64,000 nt of DNA from Marasmius tenuissimus (Eukaryota > Basidiomycota > Agaricomycetes > Agaricales > Marasmiaceae), in contig JAQOTA010000069.1 of assembly GCA_029532415.1 (NCBI GenBank), forward strand, positions 2,976,001 to 3,040,000, read 5' to 3'. Shown here in pieces: positions 33,501 through 47,749 of the stretch (position 1 is its first letter; the number at the start of each line of letters is the position of its first letter). The notes below the pieces were generated by a model. The model did not search any database. It was not told the DNA's origin and saw nothing but the letters and a program-made list of their open reading frames with translations. Both the position numbers and the translations under genes were made by a program.

Positions 33501-34350
33501 CAGATGCAGCTTTTCGAGTCTAGCCTCAGCGTTCCGGTGAGTTCATGACTCCTTCACCTACAAACAGGAGAAAGTGCACACAAGGTTGCAAAGACGCACG
33601 TAGGACGGCATCATAGAACACATTTTGACTCAAAGGGGATCATATGGTGAACCAGGTGGTCCCCTCGAGGATATGGTTCCCGGGTTAAACAAAAAGTCCT
33701 GTACACGCAAGTTCTCCATGTATTTTAGGGTCCTAAGCCTCCTCGATGCACAAGAGGTCTCCGAGGAATTGCCTACACGTGGGTTGCCAGCCCAAGGTAC
33801 CACTTAACCGTCCTTGACGCCGTGATTGTGAGGTACAAAGACGCGAGACAATTTTACAAAAACGAGGCGAAAATGATCAAGAAAACAGCTGGGGCCCGGA
33901 GACACGATATTCGAGCACATGGGTCATCCACGAGGTTGTTCAAGGCAGGCAGAGTCACGTCCCCCACAAGTTGAGACATCAGGGTGACCGGTGCCGATTG
34001 GGTTGAAGTGAGCGCCAACTCCAGCAGGGTGCTGTTCATTGCGCAATACACAATCTCATTCACTCGACAGGGTTGTCCTTGATCAGTATATTTACAAGGG
34101 TAGGGTACATAATGTACAGAACCGCGTTAGAGTATTGTATCGACACGTCTATTAAAAGTCAATGAATAACACGAATGTATATGCGATGGGAGTTGTATAA
34201 TAATAGTGGTGATTTGCGTATGAGAATGGAGATGGAGAGGAATACGAGAACAAACAACAGTGAGAAATGGAGAGTGCTGAGATGTGACGGTAAAAAGAGA
34301 CGATGTAAACCAAGAACGATGACAAGAAAAGCCTAATTAAGGTGATGTTT
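30585..34350. other. 3.8-kb intergenic region, no supported gene
   Basis: Between the convergent ABC-F and zinc-finger genes. Only short frames without recognisable peptide blocks; no clear terminal repeats found by eye. Probably 3' regions and decayed DNA. Confidence 0.5.
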
Positions 34351-35912
34351 TTATTGAACCAAGGCACCAATACCTCTAGACCGCAACCCGGTTTCCGATT
34401 TCCAACCGCCGTGTCCCATAGACATGCTATCGGCATACCCGTACCCTCCGGAGACAGCGCTGAGTGGTTGCTGATGACCGTAAGGGGCAGAATGCTGTAT
34501 TTGGGACGTCGGGTGCCTGTCATCCAAGTACCTCCCGCCTCCATACCGCTCATCAATGATCCTCACGTCCGAAGACATAATCCTAGGCATCCTTCCGTGA
34601 CCATCATCCCCAGGATGGTAACCTTGAATTGGTGCGAGGACAGGGGGAGGCGAGGCGTAGCGGCTGAGGGACGGACCGAGGTTCGCAGACGCCTCGCTGT
34701 GCACAGAGAGAGCGGGAGAGTATTCCGAATGGCCCATGTTCAGCATTGTGGGTCCACTTTCGTATTGGCCGTGAGGAGCGACATCATCCTGATACATGTA
34801 CGCGGGGGTGGAAGGAGAAGTTTGCGATGAGACTGAGTGTGAGGATCCACTCGCTGGGGAAGGAGGTCCAGAAAGAGCTGGGGCCTGCGCACTGTCGGGG
34901 CTCGGGTAAGAGGAGGTAGCTTGAGAGATATGAGAGATAGAGTGTCGGGATGAAGGTAGGGACGAGAGAATAGGGGATGCCGATGGAGAGTCGTTCTTAT
35001 AGTAAGGAAGACTCGCGATATTAGGGAGGGTGTTCTGGCTGGAGTACCCGGACGAGTAGGTAGGCTCAGGACTTGCCGGTGAATGGGATGCGGGTGGCAG
35101 AGGAGTCGTATGAACGTAGGAAAAACCATTCCCTCCGGTCTGTTCATGGTAAGTAGATGTGCTACCCCGGTAAGAGTAGCTTGGCGAATGTGAAGGCGCG
35201 TGATCAACTTGGGAAAGTGGTGGAGCTGACAACGGAGGAGCTGGAGAGTGTTCATAGGAGTAAGATGACTCCAATGACGGAGAAGATGAGTTGCGCTGCG
35301 CGTGAACTACGGTTGCTGGCAGAGTAGCCTGAGCAAGAGGAGGAGGAGAGTCAGGTGGCGGGGAGTGCGCTACGTAGATGCGAGCTTGCTCAAGAGGTGG
35401 TGGTGAATCGGGTGGCGGGGGAATTGAAGAGGGTGGTGTTGGTTGGAGAACGCCGGAGCTTGAACGTTTGCTAGTGCCACCAGACCTTCCAGCCTTAGAG
35501 GCCCCAGACCTGGACGAGGTGCGCCTTGAGCCAGGAGAAAGATGGATTCGGTAGCTAGGAAATGTCAGAACGTTCAAGCTCAGAAATGACTCATTCCGGA
35601 CTACTCACTGTTGTTGAAGGTTATCCTGTCGAGAGCAGCGTGTCTCGCACCCGGGGAACGGACATTTATGATTCTTCTCTCCGGTGTGAACCCTTGAGTG
35701 GCGCGCCAAATGGCCACTCGTCGTGAATGCGCGATCGCAGGTTGGGCAAACATGCTTCTTCTTCTGAGGGCCGCCATGACCCTGAGGTGTAAACGACGGA
35801 GAATTCCTAATGGTTCGAGTCAAATCGTGTATGTCAGTTCCAGAGTCCTTCACGACGAGAAACAAAGGACGCACGATGAGGAAGACTGATTTTGGTATGG
35901 CTGAGAGCTCAT
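34351..35912 (-). CDS. Two-finger C2H2 transcription factor, Nrg1-like
   Basis: CDS complement(join(34351-35554, 35609-35806, 35875-35912)), 479 aa. A 38-nt first exon starts MSSQPYQNQSSS. Finger 1 is C33-x2-C36-x12-H49-x3-H53 in CPTCDRAFTTSGHLARHSRVH-type sequence. The TGEKNHK linker is followed by finger 2, C61-x4-C66-x12-H79-x3-H83 (SRQDNLQQHYRIH). H79 is split by the second intron. The finger pair with TTSGHLARH and SRQDNLQQHYR is that of fungal Nrg1/NrgA-type regulators, which bind CCCT-like sites and mostly repress. The rest is Ser/Pro-rich disordered sequence with a repeated PPPDSPPPL element and no other domain. Nuclear role inferred. Confidence 0.93.
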
Positions 35913-38900
35913 ATTTTTCGAGTCTGAGCGAGGCATTGGATGTCGAAGATACTGCGAGCAGGGACGCGTGTGGGGGTATAAGAAATTCGGAGAGGGAAAA
36001 TGTAGGGAAGAGTAAAAGGGCGTTGATAAGCGCGGTTATGAGGAAAGTTGTCTTTGGCTTGGCTTCGAATCACGTAACGACCCTTTCATGTGAGATGTTT
36101 GGAAATTATTTGTTGCGGATTCCGTTTTTTTAACCTAATTTAGCATGGCAAGGCTGTATGGGCCGGCTGCCCCCAATTCCTGTGAATCCCGCTCTCATCG
36201 AGCTTCACCATTTCGGGCCATGTCAAACACGTGGGTTTTCTATAGAGCTTGGTAGATTCGGCTATCTTGGGGTCCTCCCGTTCGAATAGACAGCTACACT
36301 CCAGTGCAATGGGTAAAAAGCCTCTTTCATGGATAATTCACAAATATTCACGAGAGGGACCTTGGAGGGACCCCATTGCTCAATAATACACGGACGGAGG
36401 AAGGCCATCAGGCACGTAGTAACACGTAAAACAACTCGACATCCTGGGAAACTGAGAGATAAACAAATTCAGAAATACGAACTCGAATCTGCAGATCTTC
36501 GGCAGATGTTACGACACCAGGCTGCAGATGAACTCCCTCTGAAACGGCGGAGAAATCATCGTAACCGAGCCACTCGATGCCAGAAATGAGAGGAAGCTTC
36601 CAACAAGCCACTCGAGCCCACCTGCGGAGGGGATGTTTCATATTTGATGACCGCAATCGCGCTCATATTGGGGATCAAGAATAAACATACCATCATTTGA
36701 GGTGTGAAATTGTGGAGGCGAATGATAAAGACTCTCTGGGTATCCCAACGTAGGACGGAAGTCCACCCACTTAGTTCATTGCGTTCCGAAATGTCCAAAT
36801 TCAAGTCTCAGCGGTGTATTCATGCTCTGGTCGCTCAGTTGTATGTACGAGCTACTGTAGAGACGTCCAACAGGTGCGTCAAAACCGGAGAACGAGGGTG
36901 GCACGTGCCACAACATACCCGCATCAATTCTAACCTGACTCCAGATGATATTCAGATCTATCTCCGTTGATAGACATGAATAACAAATAGAAAGCCTCAC
37001 TGGATTACGCAGGATTACGCCGACACGTATTCTCGACGGTGGCTAGACATCGAGCAGTTGAGCTGGATGTGGTCATATCGGTAGCGGAGAAGACTGCTCT
37101 TCAGGAGCTCCCGGATCCACGGAAAATTTGTTGTAGCACGGAGCTACCCAAAGCGTGCCAAAGGACTGTAAGGCACCACCGCCATCCTCCGGTTGTTCTG
37201 TTGTCCTTTGAAACGTTTCACAAGCCACTCGAATGCATGATTCCCAAAATGTTGATTGCTCACCAACCGGCCCGGCCAGTGATGGATGGCTGTGTGTCGG
37301 ACAACGATGAAATACTTGATACTTACCTCCTTAGCCATCGTGGTCTGACTCGTTTTAGTGTCGTTTATCTAACCATACCACAAGCACAGTCATTCCAATA
37401 AACGAGAAAAGAGGAACCATCCGTGAGGATGAATGTTGGAAAGACGAACTCTGGCCTATTCCAATTTGGGAGTATATTTTGACTCTGTTTACTCGTTACC
37501 AGCCCCCCGACAGATAGTTCTCACGGCTCGCATTATCATTGATGTGCACGACGTTCCCGAGTCCCGACGCGAGTGACCCCACCACCGCATTCAGCGGCTT
37601 CTATAGACTTCTCTTGGGACCTCCGCGATGCGATGGGGGGCCCCACCACTGAGAGCGAGCAATTTATTCCCGAACACTTTCCATCTCACAAAGATGCTCA
37701 CCCTCAGTTTCGTCCACCAGATCATCGACATTTCCTCCAATTTGGACATTCATTCACACTTGAATGTTTCCCACCAAAAGACAGCTCCATAAAATGAATT
37801 ACTGTCAGCTTGGAGCTGAATTCCGGTTCCCAATCAAGCTCCGTAGTATCTGAGAACTCTTATTGGTCGCGCAATCAACTACCTCATCTTCTAGCTCCCT
37901 CACGTACAGCACCCGTAGTACAATCCATGACAGTCCTATTTTAGTTCGCTGTGCTAGCTCCTGAGTCTTGATACCAAGGTGATTCGAACAAGAGATCGGA
38001 GGAATAGCTTGCGGTCACTGTACGGTTTCTATCTCCACTGATCAATACAGTTTGTTGTGATACAGTGCGAGAGTTGAGGTGGAAGATGAAAGCTATCTTC
38101 GCGCCATGTGTCGCAAGTAATGATGACTTGGTACGCTTTGGCAAGAACAGCCACCACGTCGTAGTAGCCCCACAAACCCCTTCATTGCACCGGAGGAAGA
38201 TCTTTGGGCTCGAACCTGCTCGAACCTTCCGGCGACTCGGGAACATAAGGTTTCTAAGCTCAAATCTCACATTGAACTTGGAGGCCCAAGGGGGAGTGTC
38301 GAGACTCGCCGTAGACCCGGTTAAACGGGCACTGGCGAGTAGTCATCCTCAGCCTCCCATAATCACGGGAAGCAAAGGCTCTCGCCACTTCTAGAATCGA
38401 GCCTTCGGTAAGTTATTAGGTTGCAATTATCCCCACCCCAGTCGCTGACACTGCCCTGCCGACTCTAGGCTCGATTCAACCGTGCCTTGAGTCTCGTCAT
38501 AGACAGCTGTTTGCAAGGTCTTCCCCAAGCCTCGAAGTCAGGTTCAGAATGCTACAATCACGCTCACCCTTCCCGTCGGAGACAACGATCTAGAGACACA
38601 GGCGATCCACAATTGCACTTCGACATCACCCTGACTTGTCGGACCGAGAACTGCGTCCGTGCGCCCTGCGTCGGGAAAGCGCCTCAAGTGGTGGCCCTGC
38701 TGCCTTGTACCGAATAGGGTAGGGAATATTTATGCCTCGAGGACCCTTGTCGATCATCCAGGTACCATAGTTTCTTGGTTCCAACCCTCCTCTAGTCGGC
38801 TGTCGAGTAAATCTTGGGTACCCTGGCTCAGGTTTGAGTCTTAAAGTCTAAAGAGCGAGACTATCTCCGTGCTAAAGTGTCAGAAAGACATTCAGCTCTT

Positions 38901-41900
38901 GGTACATGAGACACTCGGACTTCGACAGCACTCAAACCTCAACGTACTCCTTTTCGGAATCCTTGATTCAAGGAGACCGAAGATGCGACCACAGATTCAG
39001 ACCATTCCATTAGTAGATATACATGAGGCCCCCACCTCTCCGACGACTGTGGAGGTGCGCCAAAAACCTGCACAAATCATTTCACTGTCAATCTTGACTG
39101 CTTTGACGCCACAGACCAGTATTTGTATTTTTAATTTGCACCCGCGGGTAACTAACTATTGTGGCCCCTTTACATCACAATTGGGAATAGGAGCCACCGG
39201 AGGACCCAATCTGGAAGGGGGAGCGGTCACGAAGATCATGTCATTCGCGCCTAAAGTGTTTTCAGGCATTGACGGAACAGTTTTCTCCTTTCAGGTGATC
39301 CTTCAAACGCCGAATGCCAAATGGTGAGTGTGCGCTACGAATTGGGGCGTGTGTGTCTGTTGAAAGCTCGGAGATTGGTTCGAGTGTGGACATCCCGTTG
39401 ACTGTGTGTGTCCGACTGGTCCTCGAGGCTTGAATCCCATGAAAAGCATTTATAAACCGCTTGCTTGAGCGGGAAAGTAACATTTCGGTGTGCCGAGCTC
39501 TTCGGATGGCCCCAAAAAGATAAGTACTAGGGCAAATCCAAGAATTATTAGTGTTTATTAGTGTTGGAGCTAAGCAAGTACCATTCTGCAGAACTATGCA
39601 GGATGAATGGTTCAACCGGTCGCACTACTAAAGATAGTTTTCACCCGTAGGTTCTAGAAGTACAAACAAGGACATGAACATTCGCGGCTCAAGTCCAAGC
39701 CTCGTTTAGGCGCTTCTAAACGCCTTGAGGTAGCGTAAAGGACGTTATTTGAAATGTATCACTGATCTTCCGACATATTTCACAGAAAAACATTTCGAAT
39801 GCCAGCAAGAGTGGCCATATATTGTTCGAACTGAATACTAGCATGTCGTCCCAGTGGACCCACAATTGCATCAGAGCCCTGTGCTGAACGAGTGGGAATC
39901 CCTCGGCCGAAGGATCGCTCAACTCGTGAGCATACTATACATGTGACGTCGGGGAACGACTAGAAGGTTCTTATGGTAGTTGAGCGGAACTTCGCTGGCT
40001 TTCAAGATCTCGTGGTGCTTGATATTTGTCGACCCCTGAGTATCATGCAGCCTCTTGTTCTTCTATTGAATCTTTCATCGAGAGTACGAACTTCTGTTGA
40101 GAGCTAACTCACTAGAATCTCTGTCGTGAACATCTCCTGTGATTGTGAAGTCGATAAACCGTCAGAAATTCTCATGGGAGCTTGAGTGGAACTTTATCCT
40201 AATATAATCAGAAACCGATACTATCGAGGGGAATGTCCCCGCCGTTCGAAGCGCGATGGGCGGATGTCCGGGGTGCCCGCATGGGAAACACTCCACCTTT
40301 TGGTGAAAGACTTCCCACTTCGGGGAGCTCGTCGGACATCTTGAGTTATTTACTGTGTGATGTTCGGTCGAGCCTAGGCATCTAGGCGATAGTCGAATGA
40401 TCCTATTCATCGAATGATTATCCGCGTTAGAGTGAGAGCTCTTGGAGCTGCGGCTTTTTTGTGTACTGCGCCGCATTAGGGCCAATCATTAAAGCGTGAG
40501 CAAGTAAGTCGGAGACGCGGAGATGATGAAAGGGATAACGGCCATGATTGTGATTGTGAATGTAGATCACAATCAGGATTGGCCAACAATCATTCAGACC
40601 CTGGAATACTTACGATCCCATCGCACGCGTGAAGGCCTCCCGCGATAGTTCATGGTAGATCATAAATACTATACTTCTGTGACGTTCTTCAATCTTCGCT
40701 TCAGATACGGCGACCGAAACTCCACCCACGGGGCATCTATGTGGAAAGGTAATATCAAGGAAGAAGTCAAACCTAGTTGAAAGTCAGCTCTAGCCTCGTG
40801 AAGTCAGAAGTCGAGGAAAACCAAGAGAATAATCGATTGAATGAATGACACACCACATGGACTTGCGCTGTTTTGATCTTCGCTCCTCGAGATAGGGTAT
40901 ATTCGACGATCAGTCGTGAGTCTGAACACGTTTGAGGCTGGTTCAATGGTTCGATCCCATTTCACTGAGGGCAGAGGGGAATGATACTGATCGTTCTTCC
41001 GAGTCGGAGTCACCACTACTCATTTCCTCACGTTCATCATGCAGAAACGTGAAGGTCTTGAGAGCTTCAAAGAGGGTACTTCCACCGCCGTTTACCCCGG
41101 AGAAACGTGGTTTCGACAAGTCCTCTGAGGTGAAGAGAGCCAGCGTCCCGGAGCCTAGGCGCGAGACATGAGGCCTGATAAGATGAACGGTACCCGCGGC
41201 GTGTTACGGAAGTGAAAATGAACAAGAAACGGAGAGATCTATTAGTTGACCTGGCTATCGTCTCATAAGGAAAAGAAGCCCCCGAAAATAGTTGATGACA
41301 GCGTGGAGAGACCTCGAGGCCATAGACGGCGATAGATCATAAAACATGCGTGGGCTCGGTGGTATATCAGAACATATGATCTGAATATCTCAAGCCTTGC
41401 CGAGGATTCAAGCTCAGCGATAGTGAAGCATGTCCGAGGGTGCGTATTTGGAGATCGTGGTCCTGGAAACGAATATGGAGTGAGGGAGAAGTAGCCTCAA
41501 TGACGAGAAAGGGAGGTCTCATGATTATCGGAACCCGAAAAACAAAAATAAGGTGAGAAATACCACAAGGATTTGGCGTCCCGATTGCCGGGTAGTCCAC
41601 ACACATCCTTTTCGCTGCGACCGTTATACGTACAGTGCTACTGATGAAAGCATGAATGATTGGAATGGTACAGCAGAAGCGATAAAGATAGAACACCCAC
41701 CCTAAGCGGAAGATCGACCTTTGCGTTTTCATTTCGGTGATGACGGAAAAATGGGTGCGAATCTAGACCGTGGAAGGAAGAACATGAGTATCGCTCTGAA
41801 AACGGAGGATACACACGCCCACCTCGCGACCAAGTGATCCGCGTGTACACAGATCATTGGTGACGACTACAGCGCAACGAAACTCCATTAGCTGTGATAT

Positions 41901-42994
41901 TGAATAGTCTGGAGATCTTGGACCCTTCAAATTTGAACATACGGAGAGAAAGAACGCTCATGCTCCATGCGTGGTGACGACTTCCCGGTTGATCTGTTCA
42001 ATGTCGCGGGAAAGGTGGCTCGGATCTCTTGAATGGCGCTAGTTGGCCGGAGGTTTTAGTTATGGCATTGAAGGTCATGCTGAAGCCTTTTTGCAGAGGT
42101 GTGAATGGACTTGAACTGGGCAAGGCTTTGCAGGTCGCAAATCCTGTGTTTACTCACTGGTGACTCGAAGCCTAAGCAGACTCTCCCACAAACCTCAAAG
42201 CACTTTCGAACCCTTCCAAAAGCGCAAGAAGACGCAAGATTTTCGATGACACGGGTATAACAAACGACGAAGGCAGAGAATGGAGTCGTAATGGTGGTAA
42301 TGGTAGACGTTATTGGCGCTCGGAAGAAAGCGCTCGTGATTGTGATCATCCAACCGTGACACGTGCTACGCGTTTCTGTCACCGCGCGTCACGTCATCGC
42401 TTGAACCTGGACTTTCATCATCTCGAATCAGAATTCTCTAAACTCTCAAAATTTCATCACTGCCGTGTATAAACCAAGGAAAACATGAAAGATGACCGGT
42501 GAGGCGTAGCTTATTCTTTATCCCGTATCCAATCCTAGCTAACAGTTGTACCCGTTGGGCCCGGCACTAGAAAGAATTTGACACTATCATACCGGTGCTG
42601 GCCAGCCCTCAGCAATCTCGACATGAACGGCTGTTCTTACCTCAGAGGGTGTGTATATTAGTCTGCTTTGACTCTTTTTGTGATATCAATGCATTCTTGC
42701 TCTGACAGGTGAAACCCATCATAAGGATCCGCATAAGCAACCTTTGAATTATACTAAAAGGCATTCAGGACCAGTCGAACGTAACGATATACTAGTCGTT
42801 GGTTCTCGTTGACCGTACACCGCCTTCATTCAATCACCTGCTGCTCGCCAGTCTGGTTTAGTCGCATCAATATCGACGATTTGTGGATTTTATCGCGGAT
42901 GAGCGGACCCAGGTCAAGGATTCGGATGGTGGACGTCGCCTGCGCAGACAAGTTTTGGTGGTTTTGATCGCTGTTTGTATGTCGGAATTGCACA
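35913..42994. other. 7-kb gene-poor region
   Basis: I found no reading frame with recognisable domains or a consistent spliced structure on either strand. The longest unspliced frames (38869-39327 plus, 152 aa; 41367-41732 minus, 121 aa) have no peptide-like pattern I trust. A tRNA-like T arm near 40968 does not extend into a full cloverleaf. Confidence 0.5.
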
Positions 42995-45887
42995 GTGGCA
43001 AGGACTAGTACGTGTGAGGCTCTTCTCGTTCGCTCTTCTTCAATCGTTCCTCCGAAAGATGAAGAAATTCACCCCACCACAGTCAAGGGGACGAATAGCA
43101 AGCACTATCGTATGTCGAGGTTTGGAGTAAGTCAGCGATCTTCTTCTCTTCAGTTGCCATTCAACTTTCCGTCCCTAGTCGACACTCCAGGCAAAGTAGA
43201 CGGAATACTGTCACCTGTCTCGGGCACGAAAATCATACGGAGCTTTCGAGGGCTGTTAGTAGGCGCTGGTATTAGAGAAAGCGGACGGTATACATCATGG
43301 TCGGGCTGAAGAGTGAGTCCTTGCCTTTGTTGGTGTAAACTCTTTTCTCACTGTTATCGTTCTAGCCCTGAACGAAAACTTAAAGGCGAACAAGTGGTGA
43401 CTCGTACGCCGCTGTTGAACTGTTCGTCCTGGCTTCACGGCGAGCCAAGCAGCTCAACTCAGCCTAACGTTTTACCCGCGTCTGGCGGTGACCTAACTAG
43501 AGGACTTCATTTTGCTGATGTCACTCGCAGTTGATTCTTCTCTCGAGGTACGTTTCTTTCTACCCTCCATGTTGGCCCTTTCTCAAACTCGGGGCATCCT
43601 CCGCGTATCTTCCAAGTAGATGAGAAAGCGACCATGCGATCGCCCACATGCGCGATTTTCTCCGCCTACTAGCTTGCAGCGTTAAGAAACGAGTTCGACC
43701 TCGTACACTTCCTCTGTTCTGTTGCGAGTCAAACCTACCAGTCTTCTTTCCTCGTTATCTCGCTGCAAGCCACTCGCTTCGGCTCTGGCTGAGAACGAAG
43801 GCGGAGACGGCCAAGTTGTCCAAGAACTGTTACTCCAGCTTCGGCGCCTCGATGTCATGGCCTATTTCTCCCCTCGGTATTTTCGGCCCACTTTCATCGT
43901 CATCAACTGTTTGCCCTACCTCTGAAGGTCAGCGACGATTGCGTTATATAAGGTATACTCTGATTCCCTAACCAGGTGCCAACGGCATGGGAGGGGGTTC
44001 ATATTCGACTTCTGGTGTCAAGCTGCCGTTTACTTCTCGCGGCTCGAGAGTTTTGCCGCACTTGGGCATGAAGTGCCGTCGACGATGGAAACGATAGTGG
44101 TTTGAACTGGCTGAAGGTAGGCCTACTTCTTCGAGCCTTTGTAGGAGCCTACGCTTTCAAGCTCTTATTGCTGACTCTTGGTCGTAGTCCAAAGCCCTGC
44201 ACCTCTACTCCACCAGAGTTAGTTCGGGTCTGGTTACCTATTGGAACTGCGCCGTTAGCATACGCCGTATGGAGACCAATCCATGTACGTGATGGTGGTT
44301 TGTTATGCTGGTACTAGTCCCTTGATGTTTATCAACCCGTTTAGCACTTGGCCGACGTATCCTCGTTGGGCCCCGCTGCTGGGGTGTCGCTGCACTCTGA
44401 CAAATTCCGATGCTGGGACTGAAACTCGGGCACGGAGAGATGCTGCCGATGACCTGGGTTGAGTAGACACGAGGGGTACGTTCACCATACCCTCGTCGTC
44501 GTCGGATTTTAACTGATCAGTTTGTGCTTCTGTAGAGGTACAACGGACAGACGAAGCTCTGTCTCGTCCTTGGGCCTTAGTCATCCTCTTCGCTACCTCT
44601 GGCACTTCTCTCAGCACGTTACCAGCAGCCGTTATTGTGGGCTTGCAGACATTGAGCTAGCCCTTGGCGATGTCCGCCATACGCTCAAGCTCCCGTCCTT
44701 GAACTCCTTTTAGTACTTGTTGGCGCCAGCACGGGATTACGCCAATCTCGGCGTCGCATCTACCATGCACTATACGTATCCGTGGTCACCCCAGCAGGAC
44801 TTTTGGATTCTAGACTTGGAGATGGATAACCCTTAGTGTTTGGTACTGGGAGGTATGTTTCCCAGTAACTTCCGGTGTCGTTGTTCTTTCCACTGACAAG
44901 TTTCTCAATTCAGATACGTGGAATGCTCACAGGCCAAAGCAGGAAAAGCTCGTCACCTCGCTTCCGCCCTCGCACCAGCTGTCAATGGCTTAGCTCGCTA
45001 TTGCCTTTGTTACCAGACACCACAAGTTTTTTATGGTAGTTTCGTGGCAGTGCTTGCTCTAGTCTGCCGGCAGCACATATTCTCAATTCGCATCGCTATA
45101 CCGGGAGCTGTGAGTGTCGGTCTTAGTCGCTATGCTCTCGGCCGCTCGCAGTTGTTCATCGCTAGGGATGCCTACGTCTCGACCGGGGTGCTTTGAACAT
45201 AAATGCGTCTGAATCTTACTCTCGATGGGGAAGATGGCGCAGAGCTCCCGTCTTGGGAGGGATGGTGTCTCTCGAGTCGGAAGAGGGAGGTTACACTCAC
45301 CACGGCTGATGGAGGAACGGATTTGAGCTCCACCTTACGGGTGTTTACCATGCTACCACCTCCTGGTGTTCATTCGTCGCTGTTTCTCCCCCCACTCAGA
45401 ACGTAGACTATCGTTGCTTGAAAGCTAGTTACTGTTGAATTTGAGTTGTTCTTCATCCTCACCTGCCATGTTCTTGCGTGAAATCTGAACATACGTTACT
45501 GAAGGGCCTTGGACGCCATGTGGGTAGTGCACGCTGCAGACCCATACCTTTTCTGCGTAATGTGATGATGAGTGTTGCGCTACTCGCACGCTTCCAATGC
45601 TGGCCCCATAGTTGTTGAGCAACCGGCTTCTTTACCATTGGGAAACATTGTTCACGCTCCCGGTCAAGGGCGCCTCGGTTCTCCCTCAGACTGAGACAAC
45701 CCCTCAAACTCGCCGTTCTGTCGATGGCACTTTGATCTTCACTACCGATAGCAACTCTGCCGCCAGCTGCCTGTTTTACTCTGTTCCAAGGGAAGAATAC
45801 CCCGACGTTCACAATAACTATCTGTATCTCGTACCAGGTCCACACCTCCACACCTCAATACCAGTGGTCTCCGATATTTCGACATAG
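42995..45887 (+). pseudogene. Possible decayed multi-exon locus, unidentified
   Basis: Plus-strand stretch with coding-like segments separated by stops and splice-like signals. Examples are KPLASALAENEGGDGQVVQ (near 43770), SQAAQLSLTFYPRLAV-type residues (near 43450) and ARHLASALAPAVNGLARY (near 44950). Base use is more pyrimidine-rich than its neighbours. No domain, no reliable start, no matching terminal repeats. It could equally be mobile-element debris. Confidence 0.2.
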
Positions 45888-45904
45888 ATCGGGGATGTTC
45901 AATT

Positions 45905-47307
45905 CATTGACACTGAATAGGTGAGATCTAGGTCGTGTTCCTCTGTGCCTTTCGATGTTCACCGCGGATCCTTCTGGGTAGTGACATTGGTCGTTACTTA
46001 TAGGAAGAGATTGAGCAGACAAGGCGATCTACTCATATACTGCTGGCTGGATACCCTATCCATCCACCTCATGGTACCCCAGAAAAATACCAAAGTATAG
46101 GAGGAACCAGCCATTGGATTGGGCCAATTCTTTTTTTCCAGGACAGGTGGGAAGGTCTAGTATGGTATTCTTTGGTCTGATCCTCTTATCACACTCCCGC
46201 GGTCTATATCAAGCATGATAGATCAAACTGACAATTTTGGGACTGATAAGGAAGTATAGAGACATCCAGTGATCAGATAAGGCTAATTCTTTTTTTTCCC
46301 GGCAGCCAATAGCCCAAAGAATCATATTCTGAAGTGCGATTGTCCGATAATCTTCCCGCGATGAGGGATGAGACAGAATAGTGAGAAATTGGGGGTGTAA
46401 GAGAGTTGTTGGAGAATACAGGAAGCGAGCTATTTATATGCCACCCGTCGATCATAGTGTTCGACGACCAAAAAGTCGAACCGTCGTATCTTTTTTTCCA
46501 TCCGTCCCCTCCCCATAATTCTTTCCATTCTGGACAGATATACGTCTGAATATTGGGATTTGCGATGGAAACCCATGGATATCCCGTCCGGGCGAAATGG
46601 AGGTACGAGGAGGACGGGGGGGCTCAATTTCGACCTTTTGCCCCATATCCCGGTTCGGACCCATCCAATCCTTTTGTTCTCGGTCAGTGAAATGCTCGTA
46701 CGGGTTCCAGGAACATTTCGTCGCACCAGAAGGTATACCGAAAATCCGGTTCTTGCCTTGCCAGGGTCGAAACACTGAAAACCCCGCCAAAAACCCCGAA
46801 AATTCCACTGATCCTCACTTATCCTCACTCGGACATGTCGTGGGGGGGAGCTAGTGTGCGGGATCTCTTTGTATGGATGCCTGGAGCAATTTATTACTGC
46901 CAGGCCAGTCGCCCTAACGCCGTTCTGGAACACCAGAGGATGGTTTCCAGGAAGGACCCCCCAACGCCATCCAAAACAGCATCAAATGAGGATATCCTGA
47001 CCGGACCTTCATGGATCCACACGTTTAGGGGCTCATCCACGAGCTATCACTACCAGGAACAATAGATCACTGCAAAGCTAAGCGATCCGGGGAGGATAAG
47101 CGGTTGGAAAAGGATGTCTATTTCGGCCCATTCCCATAGGAAGCTGAAACTCTCACAAAAGACCACATATCCCGGTGTCGGTCGGACCCACTGCCAGCAC
47201 GTCACTTTCAGGCTTCAGATACATGTATTTAGGTCATTTTATTACTGCCAGACCAAGTGATTCGGTGGACGGGTCCCATCTCAGAAGGTTAGGGGTTATT
47301 AGGACCT
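45905..47307. repeat. Low-complexity and diverged repeat region
   Basis: Three runs of 7-8 T (46131, 46289, 46491) lie in similar contexts ending in CCAGG, CCCGG or CCATC. A string TTATTACTGCCAG occurs at ~46890 and ~47240, and CATATCCCGGT at ~46647 and ~47166. These look like diverged copies of one repeat about 350 bp apart. The long minus-strand frame here (46430-46933) follows from composition and is not called. Confidence 0.4.
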
Positions 47308-47510
47308 CCCAGGGAACTACCAGGGGACCAAAATACCTTTACCAGGGGACCAACAGACAGTGACACCAGGGGACCGACAATGTGACCCCAGGGGACTGAC
47401 AATGTGACCCCAGGGGACCGACAAAGTGACACCAGGGGACTGACAGGGAGACATACGCCAGTATACCAGGGGACTGACAGGGAGACATATGCCAGTATAC
47501 CCAGCACCTG
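47308..47510 (+). repeat. Minisatellite, CCAGGGGAC units
   Basis: At least seven tandem units built on ACCAGGGGACYGACA, mostly 21-22 bp, with the last two extended to about 34 bp by a GGGAGACATAYGCCAGTAT tail. Copies differ by single substitutions. Confidence 0.85.
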
Positions 47511-47749
47511 CTCAGTACCCACGGTCCCTTTGGTTCGTCCCGGAAGAACCAGGAGTGATAGAGTGCTTGAGGCACATGCACACTCTCTCATTCTTCCGAG
47601 AAGAAGCATGACACACATAGTCGACTTCGAGAAGTACAGTCATTATTTCAGCTGCCCTTCAAGCAACACTGATCATTCAAATCTCAGAGCTGAGGGTCTT
47701 GTCGAGATCTTTTGGGAAGGTTGCGAGGATTATCATGTGACCATGGCAT

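Noticed and set aside
40960..40995. tRNA gene suggested by AATGG-TTCGATC-CCATT
   Set aside because: A T-arm can be drawn, but no acceptor stem, D arm or anticodon arm fits upstream.
46430..46933. 167-codon minus-strand open frame
   Set aside because: Lies in diverged repeat sequence that is open in several frames on both strands; no domain-like pattern or splice support.
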